64,000 bases of DNA, taken from positions 25,067-89,066 of the forward strand of contig JANQLQ010000070.1 in the NCBI GenBank assembly GCA_028280565.1. The letters run 5' to 3'. This stretch comes from Fulvivirga sp. (GTDB taxonomy: Bacteria; Bacteroidota; Bacteroidia; Cytophagales; Cyclobacteriaceae). Positions 9,944-18,372 of the stretch are shown here, in pieces. The notes below the pieces were generated by a model that ran no database searches, was not told where the DNA came from, and saw nothing but the letters and a program-made list of their open reading frames with translations. Made by a program: the position numbers and the translations under genes. The first letter of the stretch is position 1; each line of letters opens with the position of its first letter.

Positions 9944-10097
9944 TAGCAATAATAGGTTGTATCACCCTGGTATTGAAACGATAGCCTGGCGGGGATCGAA
10001 TGCAACCTGATTTTCATATACATCCCCCCCGATGTCCGGAATTTTCACTTAGGAGCTGTTTCATGTTAATTTTCATTTCCCGGTCAATGCAATTGAT

Positions 10098-12134
10098 TTA
10101 CTGTTTTATTAGAACCCGCGCTGAAAACGGTTCCAGGATCAGCTTATCCTGGTATTTATTTCCCTCGGCATCCTTGTAAATGGCATTTTCATTCAGCTCA
10201 AACTCCATCGAGGTATCCTGGTTATTGATCAACAGCTTTACCTTTTCTACCTCGCCAGGATCAAGTTTGATGACCTTTATTGATGGGTTTAGATCCGTTT
10301 GATTAAACTCAGCGACGGTCATGAGCTGGTCTTGGTAAGAGACTGGTTTTTCCTGGATCGTAACCAACGTATTTCCCTCCATTTCCAAACGCTTCAACTC
10401 CGATTCATCAGCCACTTTGACGGACATTGATTTCTTAACATCATTTTCCCACCAAAACTTCACATTGGCTTCCGTATTTTGTGGGACTGATCCATCGATA
10501 TCCCAGAATTGATTGTTAACAACTTTAGCTCCTTTGAAATAGTGTTTCAGTTTTCTGAAATTGCCATCGATGAGCAGTTCTGTCTCACAATTGAAGAATA
10601 AATTACCTTCAACTACTACATCACTGCGATAAGGTGGTTCTGTCATCCCCTTAAAAAAGATACCATAGTGCGTGATATGAGCCACGATATTGTTTTTGAT
10701 GGTGATACCGCGCTGACGGTCATCGATGTAGATGCCACTGGAGGCGGTATGAGGCTTGCCCCATATCTGTGGGCCGCCCCCGGGATTTCCCAGTGAATTC
10801 ACTACGATGTTATTTTCTATCAATAGGCCCACGCTATTGCTACCTTTATCACCTCCGTGTGTGTAAATACCCCCTCCATCGTCAATCAGCGTGTTAAATG
10901 CATCTACATAGTTCCGGCGAACAACGACATCTTTTCCCGTGATATTGATCCCACTGTATCCACAATGCACAATGCGGTTGCCTTCCACCAGGTTGTTATC
11001 TCCCAGTACACTGTAGATACCGGTGAAATGCCACATTTTATCTCCATTGTCATGGATGGGTCCTAGGGTGCCAATGTTTTTCATGTCATTCTGCATCACT
11101 TTGGACCCAGGAGAGTTGAGCAGTACAATTCCCGACATGTACATGTCCCGGATTTTGCAGTGGTTGATCTCGATCTTCGATGAATTTTCTACAAAAAGCG
11201 CCCTTCCCCCATTGGTGAATTCACAGTTGGAGATCTTTACGTCTTCCGACTTGTTGACGGCAATGGATTTTAGTCCGCTTCCCTCCAGCTTAATTCCTTC
11301 TACCCTTACATCGCTTACATTTTCAATCGTGAGTCCATTGGTATGACGTAATGTGGTAAACTTGTTTTTGTTAGGGTCTGTGCTTGAATTAAGGTAAAGT
11401 ATGCCTGTCTTGGTATCATAAGCCCATTCTCCTTCCTCGTCGCAAAATTTTGGGTGGTGGACGAAAAAATAACCTAAATCCCTGGCAAACTTTTTCTCGG
11501 TGATATTGGCATCCAGTATCAATGCAGTATCGTTCTGTGCCAGGATCTTATAAACTTCCAAATACCACCGATTGGGGCGCACGGCTACTTCAGCCCCGGT
11601 AAAATCATCGACCCTCCATAGCCCGGTTGTATCCTTTAGATAGTTCCCGGCCAACCGGTCGTAACGGCTGAAAAACCCAGAGTAGGGTGAATTTGTTTTT
11701 TCGGGGTACCGCCCCAGTGTCAATCGTTCGCCATTTCGATAAAGCCCATAAACCTTTGAAAGCTTTTCTTTAAGCTTTAGCTCCCAAAGGGTGCCTTGTT
11801 TTCTTCTCCAGGGGCCTTTTAATTCAAGCTCATTGGAAATAACGGGTAATTCGCCTTCTCCATAACTGGCAAGAGTAATATTATCTTTATTGATCGTGAA
11901 CGCGCTGTAGAAAATACTGCCTCTTTCCAAGTAGATCTTATCCCCGGGCTTGATAACATCCCCAACTTTTTTAAGGGTTCGAAAGGCCGAAGACGGACTT
12001 AAGCCCGAATGGGTATCTTCTCCATTATTCGACACATAGTAATCCGTGGCTTGTAATGGAAGAGATAAGAACAGGGCGATTACTACCCATGGGAATTGGG
12101 CCGCTGGAAGACTATTTTTTTTCGCTTTTATCAA
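10098..12134 (-). CDS. Exported right-handed parallel beta-helix protein, putative polysaccharide-active enzyme
   Basis: The product has 678 residues. The only plausible start is TTG at 12134; no in-frame ATG lies between it and the upstream stop. A hydrophobic leader ends near PLQATDYYVSNNG. The opening YYVSNNGEDTHSG..P..AFRTL is the standard N-terminal signature of pectate-lyase-superfamily beta-helices. Repeated coils follow at about 260-530 (ENVSDVRVEG, NCEFTNGG, ENNIVVNS). The fold serves polysaccharide lyases, GH28/GH110/GH120-type hydrolases and some noncatalytic proteins. No lyase active site was identified with confidence. A C-terminal beta domain follows from about 560. It lies 154 bp upstream of the nucleoside-hydrolase gene. 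Confidence 0.7.
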   Translation of the reverse strand: MIKAKKNSLPAAQFPWVVIALFLSLPLQATDYYVSNNGEDTHSGLSPSSAFRTLKKVGDVIKPGDKIYLERGSIFYSAFTINKDNITLASYGEGELPVISNELELKGPWRRKQGTLWELKLKEKLSKVYGLYRNGERLTLGRYPEKTNSPYSGFFSRYDRLAGNYLKDTTGLWRVDDFTGAEVAVRPNRWYLEVYKILAQNDTALILDANITEKKFARDLGYFFVHHPKFCDEEGEWAYDTKTGILYLNSSTDPNKNKFTTLRHTNGLTIENVSDVRVEGIKLEGSGLKSIAVNKSEDVKISNCEFTNGGRALFVENSSKIEINHCKIRDMYMSGIVLLNSPGSKVMQNDMKNIGTLGPIHDNGDKMWHFTGIYSVLGDNNLVEGNRIVHCGYSGINITGKDVVVRRNYVDAFNTLIDDGGGIYTHGGDKGSNSVGLLIENNIVVNSLGNPGGGPQIWGKPHTASSGIYIDDRQRGITIKNNIVAHITHYGIFFKGMTEPPYRSDVVVEGNLFFNCETELLIDGNFRKLKHYFKGAKVVNNQFWDIDGSVPQNTEANVKFWWENDVKKSMSVKVADESELKRLEMEGNTLVTIQEKPVSYQDQLMTVAEFNQTDLNPSIKVIKLDPGEVEKVKLLINNQDTSMEFELNENAIYKDAEGNKYQDKLILEPFSARVLIKQ

Positions 12135-12591
12135 TTTTACGTGTTTTGTAAAGGCGTTGTTATTGCCTTGAGATCTGCAATGCTAAAAGCCAGGCGAAAT
12201 CATATGTCACCATAGGTGATGATTACGTTCGCCTAGGATCAATGATAAGGCAGAGGTCTGTGAATTTCTATTCCTTTTTTATTGAATTCTGGCACTTTCT
12301 GATTAAGATGTGGTGAGATCACTGTCACTGTATAGTCAGGACATACCCATGCCTGTGGATCATGTTTTTACAACTAGCGACTCCATGAATACCGGTATTT
12401 GAAGAGGTGAAAACATGTTAAACAGTGGAGAATGTAGGGATTTGCCATTGATGGTGTAGGTTTCTTTTGCGTTATTCCTCATTTGAAGTCTACAATTGTC
12501 TTAATTTATTAATGGAGGGTAAACACATAAGAAAATTACCTTCGTTTTAGAGTCGAGTGTAAAAATTACCCTCGTTATAGTTCCATTGAGT
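12135..12591. other. 457-bp intergenic region with an imperfect direct repeat
   Basis: No gene is supported here. It separates the cupin gene from the beta-helix gene, both on the minus strand, so it should carry the promoter of the GH2/GH35/GH130 gene run. Near the cupin end is an imperfect tandem repeat: AAAATTACCTTCGTTTTAG at 12532-12550 and a copy with two changes at 12562-12580, 30 bp apart. That spacing is close to three helical turns, as expected of paired regulator sites. The role is inferred. Confidence 0.4.
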
Positions 12592-13026
12592 TTAATCATC
12601 TTTAAAATAACTATCCGTACCCATCAACCAATCCATTCTAAGCGGCGTGAAGAAGTCAAGGTCGATTGTACCATCTTCAAGGCAAATGAACTCGTGAGGA
12701 ACATTAGGCGGAATAATCAAAACTTCCCCGGCTTTAACAACATAATCTTTTCCATCCATTGTCACTTTTACAGCACCTTTCATGATGTAAGTCAATTGCT
12801 CATTCGGATGATTATGAATCGGAACTTTGGCCCCTTTGTCCATTTTGAACATGGCGATCATCCCTTGAGAACCATACATGTATTTCCTGTATAGTTTGTC
12901 TCCGAGCTTTTCCCACTTTAGATCGTCCCATTTCAATTGATTTATTTCATTGATTTTTTGGGCACTAACCGGATAAATACCCATGAGTATTAGAAAAATG
13001 ATTGGTATAACGATTTGCTTCTTCAT
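12592..13026 (-). CDS. Exported small cupin-domain protein
   Basis: The product has 144 residues, with a signal peptide (MKKQIVIPIIFLILMGIYPVSAQ) and a single cupin barrel. The first cupin motif is HNHPNEQLTYIMKGAVKV, with two histidines and a glutamate as metal ligands. The second is EVLIIPPNVPHEF, with one histidine. Small cupins of this kind bind a metal and act as sugar-acid isomerases, dioxygenases or sensors; the reaction is unknown here. The gene follows the broken DapA-like lyase by 26 bp on the same strand. A role in handling an unusual sugar acid from the polysaccharide is therefore possible but unproven. Confidence 0.75.
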   Translation of the reverse strand: MKKQIVIPIIFLILMGIYPVSAQKINEINQLKWDDLKWEKLGDKLYRKYMYGSQGMIAMFKMDKGAKVPIHNHPNEQLTYIMKGAVKVTMDGKDYVVKAGEVLIIPPNVPHEFICLEDGTIDLDFFTPLRMDWLMGTDSYFKDD

Positions 13027-13052
13027 GATGTTTGATTTAGTCTTTTTGTTTT

Positions 13053-13517
13053 TTACTTGAGATAGCCTTTTTCGGAGAAATTGCTACGATCCAGGGCCTT
13101 ATAAGCCGCTTCCAACACCGCGATTGGAATGCTTTTCAGCTTGTAAAGTGTTTTGATCCCTGCTTGCGGTGGTTGTACTCCATGTGCTTTGAAATGATCA
13201 AATGCCTTATTAGTAATGGTAAAAGCGTTGCTATGAGGCACCTCACTTGCTAATTTGAAAACAGGTTGAATTATTTTATCCAGGTGGTCCGAGATCTTCT
13301 TGGCTTCTAGCGATTGTTGGCCTACAGATAGTGTTAGGACCTGGCTAAGCTCTTTGCTAAACACATTGGCTGTTCCGAGTAAGAAACCATTGTAATTCCC
13401 TCCATTGATTTTTAATTGTTCATAATATTTACCCTCGTATCCTCTCACAAAATGTAAGTCGTTATATTTTTCTCGAGATTTTGCCAGGTGATCCTCGCCA
13501 CTGGTATCTTTTATCAT
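13053..13517 (-). pseudogene. DapA/NanA-family aldolase, 3' part after a frameshift
   Basis: This frame encodes the C-terminal half of a dihydrodipicolinate-synthase/N-acetylneuraminate-lyase-type TIM barrel. Its first residues, MIKDTSGED, are the family's conserved K-D-T/S-G strand that carries the Schiff-base lysine. The preceding strand and the N-terminal half lie in the other frame at 13514-14155. The internal ATG that opens this frame overlaps the stop of the upstream half, but a free-standing half barrel would not be active. It is best read as one gene broken at a homopolymer. The partner gene downstream is the cupin. Confidence 0.65.
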
Positions 13518-14155
13518 ATAAAGGTTAGGGTATTTTTTGAGAGATATACCAAAGAATTTACGTTCAACTCGTTCCCAGTTACTTGGGGGAGTTGATAAAA
13601 AATCATGGGATAACCGAGGGTCAGTACTTTTTCCCAGAATGCAATTAGTAGGTCTTGCGAGATATTCGTTCCTTTTGGGTTACAAATGGTGAAACCTTTA
13701 ATATTGTAATAGTCCAGCGCCTGTTTCAACTGCTTTTTTTGAGACCAAACCATAAGTCTTGCAGTTATACTGTCCAAATCGCTGAATACACGCTCCGAAG
13801 AGGTTCGCAAAATACCAATAGAGATTGCAAGCTCGTTATCTTTAATTAGGGGTAGTACTTGTTCAAGAAGTGATAGCCGTGCAGGTAATTCCATTTCCCA
13901 GCCTTCACCTGTCGACCCCGGTATGAGGACGCCCCCAACATTTTGTGCTATTTCTTGGAGGTGTCTTTTCGTTCGATTTGTATCGATGGATAAGCCATCT
14001 TCTTGAAAATGACTTAACAGGGGCACCCAAAGTTTAGGAACGGGCTTACCGTCGTACAGTTTCAGTACATATTGTTGCCGGAGGGTGTTTTGAGCCTGGG
14101 AGGGAAGATTAACAAAGCCGGCAATAAAAGATACAATCAATGTGATTTTCAACAT
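13514..14155 (-). pseudogene. DapA/NanA-family aldolase, 5' part with signal peptide, ending at a frameshift
   Basis: The N-terminal half carries a signal peptide (ending near NLPSQAQ), unusual for a family that is normally cytoplasmic. The barrel start WVPLLSHF..DGLSID is followed by GVLIPGSTGEGWEM, the conserved G-S/T-T-G-E loop, and IFYQLPQVTG. It stops at TGA just after LVYLSKNTLTFI. Adding one A to the A6 run (T6 at 13533-13538 on the plus strand) would give LSKKYPNLYMIKDTSG, the expected family continuation. A single-base deletion, a sequencing error or programmed slippage can all explain this; the sequence does not choose among them. Confidence 0.68.
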
Positions 14156-14218
14156 AAATGGAGTTTTATTTACATGACGAAAACAAAATTATACTCATCA
14201 ATAGGGTAATACAGTGTA

Positions 14219-14226
14219 TATTTTTG
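14219..14226 (+). promoter_or_regulatory. Candidate -7 box (TATTTTTG) of the araC-type gene
   Basis: TATTTTTG fits the Bacteroidota -7 consensus TAnnTTTG and lies 24 bp before the ATG at 14250. No clear TTG -33 box was found about 20 bp further upstream, so support is moderate. Confidence 0.35.
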
Positions 14227-14249
14227 CTATTCTTAGGTAAATTAATACT

Positions 14250-15086
14250 ATGAAAACAGAATCTTTAGATAAACCTTACGAAATAGCTTACAAGACACTA
14301 GATGAATGCCCAAAAACAGACCACAAGCACCTGTTCTTCGAATTGGTGTACATTGTTTCAGGGTGTGGTAAGCAGTGCATCAACGAAAACACTTTTACCT
14401 ATAGAGCCGGGCATCTCTTTTTGATTACCCCAGAGGATTGCCACTCTTTTCAAATAGAAGACACTACAGAGTTCTTTTTCTTACGATTTAGTAACATTTA
14501 TATCAAATCAAAGGGCTTTCATTCCGAGGATATTAAGGTATTGGAATACATTTTGCAAAATGCAAGTCATCAACCGGGATGTGTGCTAAAGAACCTGGCG
14601 GATAAGCCGCTTTTTAGGTCCTTAGTGGAAGCCGTCATTTCAGAATCAGTAAACCGCGATGTCTATAATCAAGACTTGATCAAGCATATCATCAATACGA
14701 TGATTGTACTCGTGGCCAGAAATATTGCCAAATACTTGCCCACTGCCAAAAATGAAACAACGGATAGAAAGGCATTAGAGATCTTGAATTACATCCAGGA
14801 AAATATCTGTGAGCCAAACAAGCTAAGAGCCGATCATCTCAGTGAGCTTTTTGGAACTTCGAAATCTTATTTTGGCAGGTATTTTAAACGAGTGGTTCAA
14901 CAGACCTTTCAAGAATATATTAACCAATTACGACTCAAACGCATCGAGGCACGCCTGCAATTCAGCGACTTGCGAATAAATGAAATAGTAGATGAACTCG
15001 GCTTTACCGATGTAAGTCATTTGAATCGATTTTTCAAGAGGTATAAAAGCCTCACTCCAACCGAATTTAGGAAATCGGTTAGCTAG
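14250..15086 (+). CDS. AraC-family transcriptional regulator with cupin-like sensor domain
   Basis: The product has 278 residues. The N-terminal part (about 1-110) is a cupin-like effector domain (HLFFELVYIVSGCGKQCIN, then GHLFLITPEDCHSF), typical of sugar-responsive AraC regulators. The C-terminal 100 residues hold the two helix-turn-helix units. The second carries the family signature near IVDELGFTDVSHLNRFFKRYKSLTP. It is the only recognisable transcription factor inside the PUL and is transcribed away from the lyase/cupin genes, so both could share control from the 94-bp gap. Its ligand is probably a sugar released by the PUL enzymes; this is inference. Confidence 0.85.
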   Translation: MKTESLDKPYEIAYKTLDECPKTDHKHLFFELVYIVSGCGKQCINENTFTYRAGHLFLITPEDCHSFQIEDTTEFFFLRFSNIYIKSKGFHSEDIKVLEYILQNASHQPGCVLKNLADKPLFRSLVEAVISESVNRDVYNQDLIKHIINTMIVLVARNIAKYLPTAKNETTDRKALEILNYIQENICEPNKLRADHLSELFGTSKSYFGRYFKRVVQQTFQEYINQLRLKRIEARLQFSDLRINEIVDELGFTDVSHLNRFFKRYKSLTPTEFRKSVS

Positions 15087-15580
15087 GCTTCACCCAAAAG
15101 CTCACAGAATTAAACGTTACCCCCCGCCAGGGAACGTAAATAGTGTACATACAGCGTACCACGCGTAGAGGGATTGCGTGCCTCTACCCTTTGGTTGCCT
15201 ATGACCTACTTTTGTAATATTATTTAAGTGAATAGTTTGTGTTTGAAGAGATTGAACCTACCCGTCCCGTCCCTTGATTGAAAACTAAACCTAGAAATAA
15301 ACTGACCTAATTTCCTTCCCGGTGTTATCCTTACAGCCTTAGCGTCAGGATATGTGTGACAAGCCCGATTGGGATCCCGTTGGGAGAATCTGCTCATTCG
15401 CGAGACAAAAACCTAGACACTCACCAACAGAACGGTTCGCATTCAACGACACAGCAGATTCCGGCTCTCGCACAAGCCAACGCCCTCACCACCGGCCGGA
15501 ATGACGACCCTTTTTCAATTTTGGTTCTTACCTAACCAAAAAAATCGAGTTATGTCATCCCAATTTCATTTACTCCATCC
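15087..15580. other. 494-bp convergent intergenic region with two inverted repeats
   Basis: It lies between the 3' ends of the AraC gene and a sulfatase gene, so it needs no promoter. A GTAGAGG/CCTCTAC hairpin spans 15165-15187. An ATTCCGG/CCGGAAT pair bounds 15458-15502 and is followed by ATGACGA, the pattern of dispersed intergenic repeats seen in many bacteria. No coding signal was seen. Confidence 0.4.
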
Positions 15581-17203
15581 CTAAAAATGCTCTTCATTCC
15601 CTTCCTCTACCTGGTACTTCACTTGCAATTCTTTGATCTTAGTTTTCAGTACATCTTGGATACTGTCCATACCCGGTCCTCCATACAAGTTGATCATTTC
15701 GCTTGGATCATTTTGAAGATCATACAGTTCCCATTCCCCTAGTTCATAAAAATGGATCAGCTTAAATTGTTGGGTTCGCACCCCGTAATGGCGGGGCACA
15801 TCATGCCAGCCCGGGTACTCGTAGTAATGATAATAGATCTCTTGGCGCCAGTTATCGACCAATTCTCCTTTCAACAAGGGTACCAGGCTGGTTCCCTGCA
15901 TATCCGCGGGAGGTTCAATGCCCGCCATTTCCAGGATCGTTTGGGCATAGTCGATGTTTTGTACCATCATGGCGCTTTGACTCGGGCCCGGAACTACATC
16001 TGGCCATTTAATGATGAGCGGGGTCCGTAGGGACTCTTCGTACATGAAACGCTTATCGAACCAACCATGCTCGCCTAAATAAAAGCCTTGGTCACTTGCA
16101 TAGATCACGATGGTGTTTTCGGCCAGCCCGGCGCCTTGCAGGTAATCCATCAAACGCCCTAAATTATCATCAATAGACCGGACTGATCGCAGGTAGTCTT
16201 TGATGTAACGCTGGTATTTCCATTGAAGCTGCTCTTTTTCGTTCATGTCCCCCGTAAGATAGACCTGGTTCTCTATGCCGTAGATACTGTCAAATTTGGC
16301 CCTGTTTTCCGGGGATAGGAGATTGTAATTGCGCACCATACGTGTCACTTGCCAAGCAAATTGTTTCAGGGGAATTGGCAATTGTTCAAAATTTGGGTCG
16401 TCCAGGATCTTTTGGGCATTGTCCTGTTTTTCTTGACTGGGAAAGAGCTTAAGGTCTTGATAGGTAGATAGATGATCTTGGATGCGCATAGTAGCCATTT
16501 TAGCAGCTTGTCCCTTCCCCTCGAATTGATCATAGAGCGTTTGTGGCTCCGGGAATTCCGTGTCGGTATAAAGATCGAAGTACTTGGGATCCGGCCACCA
16601 TGCCCGGTGCGGCGCTTTATGGTGGTACATGAGCATAAAGGGTTTTTCCTTGCTACGCCCCGATAACCAACGTAATACTTTGTCGGTGATCACATCGGTC
16701 ACATACCCTTTTGTATCCTCTTTGCCCTCCGGGGTCAAGAAGGTAGGATCGTAATATACGCCTTGGCCGGGCAGTACATCCCAATGATCAAAGCCGGTGG
16801 GGTCGGATTTCAAGTGCCATTTGCCAATAATGGCGGTTTCGTAGCCAGCTTCCTGTAAAATTTTCGGCAGGGTCTGTTGCGAACCGTCAAAGGGCTTACC
16901 CATGTTGGTCTTCATTCCATTGAGGTGACTAAACTTACCGGTCAAAACCACGGCCCTGCTCGGGCTGCAAATGGAGTTGGTAACAAAACTATTGGTGAAG
17001 ATCATCCCCTCTTCAGCCAGTCGATCCAGGTTAGGGGTTTCGACCAACGAGCCCCGGTAGGCGCCAATGGCTTTTTGGGCGTGGTCGTCGGAGAAGATAA
17101 AAATGATGTTGGGACGAACAGAAGATTGCCCCCCCGGTTGGCATGCAACATTAAGCCAAATAAATCCCGGTAAGACCAAGATCATAACATATGCTTTCTT
17201 CAT
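15581..17203 (-). CDS. Sulfatase (S1 family), lipoprotein
   Basis: The ATG at 17203 is preferred over an upstream start because it yields a lipoprotein signal peptide (lipobox LNVAC, Cys about 21). The 540-residue product has the alkaline-phosphatase-like S1 fold. The metal-binding DD lies in FIFSDDHAQ, and the active site CSPSR (Cys about 79) is the C-x-P-x-R motif converted to formylglycine by a maturation enzyme. The C-terminal region holds WELYDLQNDPSEMINL, usual for the family. It removes sulfate esters from carbohydrates; the position attacked is unknown. No formylglycine-generating enzyme gene is in the window, so it must lie elsewhere. Confidence 0.88.
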   Translation of the reverse strand: MKKAYVMILVLPGFIWLNVACQPGGQSSVRPNIIFIFSDDHAQKAIGAYRGSLVETPNLDRLAEEGMIFTNSFVTNSICSPSRAVVLTGKFSHLNGMKTNMGKPFDGSQQTLPKILQEAGYETAIIGKWHLKSDPTGFDHWDVLPGQGVYYDPTFLTPEGKEDTKGYVTDVITDKVLRWLSGRSKEKPFMLMYHHKAPHRAWWPDPKYFDLYTDTEFPEPQTLYDQFEGKGQAAKMATMRIQDHLSTYQDLKLFPSQEKQDNAQKILDDPNFEQLPIPLKQFAWQVTRMVRNYNLLSPENRAKFDSIYGIENQVYLTGDMNEKEQLQWKYQRYIKDYLRSVRSIDDNLGRLMDYLQGAGLAENTIVIYASDQGFYLGEHGWFDKRFMYEESLRTPLIIKWPDVVPGPSQSAMMVQNIDYAQTILEMAGIEPPADMQGTSLVPLLKGELVDNWRQEIYYHYYEYPGWHDVPRHYGVRTQQFKLIHFYELGEWELYDLQNDPSEMINLYGGPGMDSIQDVLKTKIKELQVKYQVEEGNEEHF

Positions 17204-17516
17204 AGTTAGTTGAATTGGTGTTCTATCCGTATGATCCAAGTAAGGAGCCTGCGCTTTTGTAGCGGCTGTTGCCCATTCCGGTCTCGTATAAGCGTAGTGC
17301 GGGATTTCGGCGTGATGATATCAATCTGCCGCAAAATACAACAAGATTTAAAAGGCTCAAATTCAGCAGTTTAGCCCGCATTACGCTTATGTAATGTTAT
17401 CAGCACATCCTTATTGGTCTATTACTTGATTGTTGGGTTGTTTTGTTATCGAGTAAACTTGTTCATTTTCCAATGTTAAAAACCACAGGTATTCACTTTA
17501 TTACTTTTTTCTACTA
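17204..17516. other. 313-bp intergenic region holding a 16-bp inverted repeat with 71-bp spacing
   Basis: It lies upstream of a sulfatase gene. ATAAGCGTAGTGCGGG (17288-17303) and its inverted copy CCCGCATTACGCTTAT (17375-17390) match at 15 of 16 positions. The right arm is followed by a CATTAC/GTAATG hairpin. The pair could be the ends of a miniature element or a regulator site. No open frame fills the interior. Confidence 0.4.
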
Positions 17517-18107
17517 TCAGAAAATAAACGGAATAAGTCTTTTTGTCTGCTTCATATAGTCTTTGTACTGTTCACCAAATTCTTCCATCATTAGTTTTTC
17601 TTCATCTGGAACGCGAGTAATTAGCAGGATAGCAAGCCCCGCGAACATAGTGCATGCATAAAACCAATTGGCTGTAATCAACGAAAAGGAGACCATTTGA
17701 AAGAGCATGGCGGTGTACATTGGGTGTCTTGTCCATTTGTAAACTCCTGACACAATTAGCTTGTGTTCTTTTCTTATTTCAAGAGTGGGACTCCAATTAT
17801 CGCCCAATGTTTTATGTACTGTATAAAACAGCCACATAGCGAACACCCCGATGATGAATCCGAGTATGCGTATACTGCCAGGCAGATAAAATTGTCCGAA
17901 CGACAACCAATTCGTAAATAGCCAAATCAGCCCGGGAATGGCTAAAGAAAAGAACATCAACCAAACTAGTAATTTTTCCCGGCTTTTTTGTTTAACTCTA
18001 GTCGTTACAGCGTGTGTTGATTTGTATCTCTTTTGATAATAACCACGAATTATATTCATAGATAAAACCAAAGTCGCCAGCAGGATCTTATAGATTATTT
18101 CGTTCAT
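17517..18107 (-). CDS. Isoprenylcysteine carboxyl methyltransferase-like membrane protein
   Basis: The product has 196 residues and four or five hydrophobic helices. The C-terminal signature is SGVYKWTRHPMYTAM, then an acidic pair and FGEQYKDYMKQTKRLIPF. This is the pattern of the ICMT/NnrU/phospholipid-methyltransferase superfamily, whose RHP and E-E-x(3)-FG-x(2)-Y residues bind S-adenosylmethionine. Bacterial members have few known substrates; a lipid or small-molecule methyl transfer is plausible. It is an outsider in the PUL, flanked by gaps of about 300 bp on both sides. Confidence 0.7.
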   Translation of the reverse strand: MNEIIYKILLATLVLSMNIIRGYYQKRYKSTHAVTTRVKQKSREKLLVWLMFFSLAIPGLIWLFTNWLSFGQFYLPGSIRILGFIIGVFAMWLFYTVHKTLGDNWSPTLEIRKEHKLIVSGVYKWTRHPMYTAMLFQMVSFSLITANWFYACTMFAGLAILLITRVPDEEKLMMEEFGEQYKDYMKQTKRLIPFIF

Positions 18108-18372
18108 CGTCTATTAATTTTTTAATAAACCTAGCAATTTTATTTAGATTAGACTAAAAATAAGTTTAGATAAATTTAATTACTTCGTTCCAAGCAAACA
18201 ACTCTGCAATAAGATTTTCTGCATTATGCTCGTTAAGTTGTTGTTTCAATGGTACGTCATTTAGGGTTGCTGATAAGATTAGGTCCTGTGGACGGTTCGT
18301 TTCAGCATCTTAGGTGTCCTTAAACTTTTCCATAGCATGTGCTATCGCACAATTGTTAAAGCATTCATTAGT

